Source: a candidate division WOR-3 bacterium (GTDB taxonomy: Bacteria > SDB-A). From it: a stretch of DNA of 44,634 nt. Position 1 is the first letter of the stretch, and the number at the start of each line of letters is the position of its first letter. A program made the translations under genes and the position numbers. Shown here one piece after another: positions 43,284-44,634 of this stretch. The notes below the pieces were generated by a model that did not search any database, had not been told where the DNA came from, and was given only the letters and a program-made list of their open reading frames with translations. The stretch covers positions 1-44,634 of the forward strand of contig JAFGON010000014.1 of NCBI GenBank assembly GCA_016926475.1. The letters run 5' to 3'.

Positions 43284-44634
43284 ATGAGAAAGCTATTGGT
43301 TTTGGCTTTTGCGGCGATGCTTGTTTCGGCGTGTTTGTTCGCGTCGAATGCTGATCAGAATAACAGCGGGAACGCCCGCACGATGACTGTGTCATCTCCG
43401 GGTGTCTCGACGTACGGAACAAGAATGGAATTTACAGGCAACAGAGCTGTCTTGTGGGCTCAGGTTCCAGACTCTGTAGCCGGCGCGGGTATTTCCTGTC
43501 AAATGGACTCAGTTTATCCTTTCGAATCTGAACTCGCTGACGACGTCGAGAACAACAGCGGCGGTACGTGGAACATAGATTCGATTCACACGTATTGGGC
43601 GAACTGGAACGGATTTTCTTCGTGGGCTCTCGTTCCCAACTTTCGCGTTATGCTTTACGAAGACAGCGGAACTCTGACAATGCCGAAAATGAATCCGTCT
43701 CAGACTGTCATAGTCGAGGCCGCAAACTACACAGCATACGGTTCCGGCCCCTATCAGGTAACCCTGGACATGACAGGTCTTGGTTTTACAGTACCTGCGG
43801 GCAGATGGTGGCTGGTCGTACAGCCTTCGACTTCGTTCTCAGCCAACGGCCAGACCGGATGGCAGACAACAGTCGGCATAGGCAACGGCCAGGAATGGTA
43901 TCAGGTTTTTGAGCTTCTTGGCATAGTGAGGTGGACTTCCGCCAGTGCTCAGGGTTACACAGGTTCCGAAGCCGGATTTATTCTCTACGGCGAAGAAGCT
44001 TCTTCTGGAACTACGTGGGATTTTGAGGACGGATGGCAGGGATGGACCCACACGGGACCCGCTTATCCCGGCGGATGGGGAATCGGAGCATGGAACCTGA
44101 ACGGAACGACATGGATAGCTCCCGATCACGGTGACAGCTCTCTCTGGGTGGACTCAGACGCCGCCGGTAGCGCTGGTTCTATACGCGACACGGCTATATC
44201 TCCAGTATTCACAGATGTCCCCGGCGGATGGCTAAAATGGGGAATTGCCTTCAACTTCATAAGTGCCAACGAGAGGCTATATTTGATTATGAGAGGCCAT
44301 AACGGAACGTCTTGGGGCGCTTGGGACACTCTTTACTACTACCCCGACGGAGTTGATGTCTCTTCGAGATGGGATTCCACGGATGTTTCTGCTTGGCTGA
44401 CATACGACTCGCTCCAGATGGGAATTTACTACAGCGACTCTTCAAGGTGGGCATGGTACGGAGTTTTCGACAACATAGGTCCCGTCGTACTTCCTCCAGT
44501 AACATTCCACGACGTCGCGAGCTTTGAGTTCCTCTCTCCCGCGGCGATGGTCGCTCCTTCGGCTCAGGATATAATCGGAGTAGTCAGAAACCTCGGCGGA
44601 TTTGACGAGACGTTTGACGTCCATCTCGTAGTGA
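43284..44634 (+). CDS. Large secreted surface protein, partial at window end
   Basis: The first 450 codons of a protein that runs past the window. The ATG at 43284 follows AGGAGG by 7 bases. Residues 1-22 are an export signal; V14-S-A-C17 could also be a lipobox, so lipoprotein anchoring is possible. Residues 45-245 form a beta-rich module, residues 250-410 a jelly-roll or choice-of-anchor-like module (WDFEDGWQGWTHTG), and from about 415 a CARDB-like adhesion repeat begins (DVASFEF). It is rich in Trp, Tyr, Gly, Ser and Asn and poor in Lys. Its codons end in C or G far more often than those of its neighbours, as in highly expressed genes. A type IX-like sorting domain may be at the unseen C-terminus. 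Confidence 0.85.
   Translation, partial: MRKLLVLAFAAMLVSACLFASNADQNNSGNARTMTVSSPGVSTYGTRMEFTGNRAVLWAQVPDSVAGAGISCQMDSVYPFESELADDVENNSGGTWNIDSIHTYWANWNGFSSWALVPNFRVMLYEDSGTLTMPKMNPSQTVIVEAANYTAYGSGPYQVTLDMTGLGFTVPAGRWWLVVQPSTSFSANGQTGWQTTVGIGNGQEWYQVFELLGIVRWTSASAQGYTGSEAGFILYGEEASSGTTWDFEDGWQGWTHTGPAYPGGWGIGAWNLNGTTWIAPDHGDSSLWVDSDAAGSAGSIRDTAISPVFTDVPGGWLKWGIAFNFISANERLYLIMRGHNGTSWGAWDTLYYYPDGVDVSSRWDSTDVSAWLTYDSLQMGIYYSDSSRWAWYGVFDNIGPVVLPPVTFHDVASFEFLSPAAMVAPSAQDIIGVVRNLGGFDETFDVHLVV

Noticed and set aside
1-44634. tRNA, rRNA, CRISPR, insertion sequence or prophage
   Set aside because: Reading by eye I found no cloverleaf, regularly spaced repeat, transposase or phage gene; a covariance-model scan would be decisive for small RNAs.

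Overview
The window reads as a stretch of chromosome from a diderm (LPS-type outer membrane) bacterium with an AT-rich, very compact genome. Evidence for an outer membrane is the run bamA, skp-like, lpxD, lpxC, fabZ, lpxA, plus a lolC/lolD-like ABC pair. A secreted protein with a YPNP-type C-terminal domain resembles type IX secretion cargo of the FCB group. Heavy use of TTG starts, an S55 peptidase/propeller pair and McsB next to ClpC in a diderm suggest an FCB-affiliated candidate lineage (WOR-3/Stahlbacteria-like). That placement is inference; no rRNA is present. I see no tRNA, rRNA, CRISPR array, insertion sequence or prophage. No gene-free stretch exceeds 300 bases; the longest is 28397-28639.

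Region 1 (85-17609, plus strand): 19 genes with almost no gaps, behind one good sigma70-like promoter (33-61). It runs: cNMP-binding/GGDEF diguanylate cyclase, nadC, a disordered tail-anchored protein, purN, a PHP phosphoesterase, an unknown protein, an S55-type peptidase, a secreted beta-propeller protein and glycerate kinase. Then comes the classic ffh-rpsP-khpA-trmD-rplS-rnhB-yraN translation/secretion block, in which rimM is missing and a hairpin sits before trmD. It ends with a TPR/zinc-finger membrane protein, a DUF4388-like membrane protein and a glycosyltransferase.

Region 2 (28396 down to 17606, minus strand): a surface-glycan operon. It encodes a GT4 glycosyltransferase, a PF03706-like membrane protein, YfhO, a polyprenyl-phosphate sugar synthase and a WcaJ-type initiating sugar transferase. 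These are followed by a secreted propeller protein and a protein carrying a degenerate nucleotide-cyclase-like domain. It converges on region 1 with the two stop codons overlapping in one TTAA.

Region 3 (28640-43135, plus strand): 12 tightly packed genes headed by prfB. prfB needs a +1 programmed frameshift at 28709-28714 and so is invisible as a single ORF. It is followed by lysS, lolC/E-like, lolD-like, mcsB, clpC, bamA, an skp-TolB-N-like fusion, lpxD, lpxC, fabZ and lpxA. The set joins translation termination, targeted proteolysis and outer-membrane biogenesis in one transcription unit.

Region 4 (43284 to window end): the first 450 codons of a large secreted surface protein with its own strong promoter and a composition unlike its neighbours. 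The most novel-looking items are the apparently permuted S55 peptidase, the Skp-TolB fusion, the degenerate cyclase protein, the TPR/B-box membrane protein with a G9 tract, McsB-ClpC outside the Firmicutes, and the YfhO glycosylation cassette.
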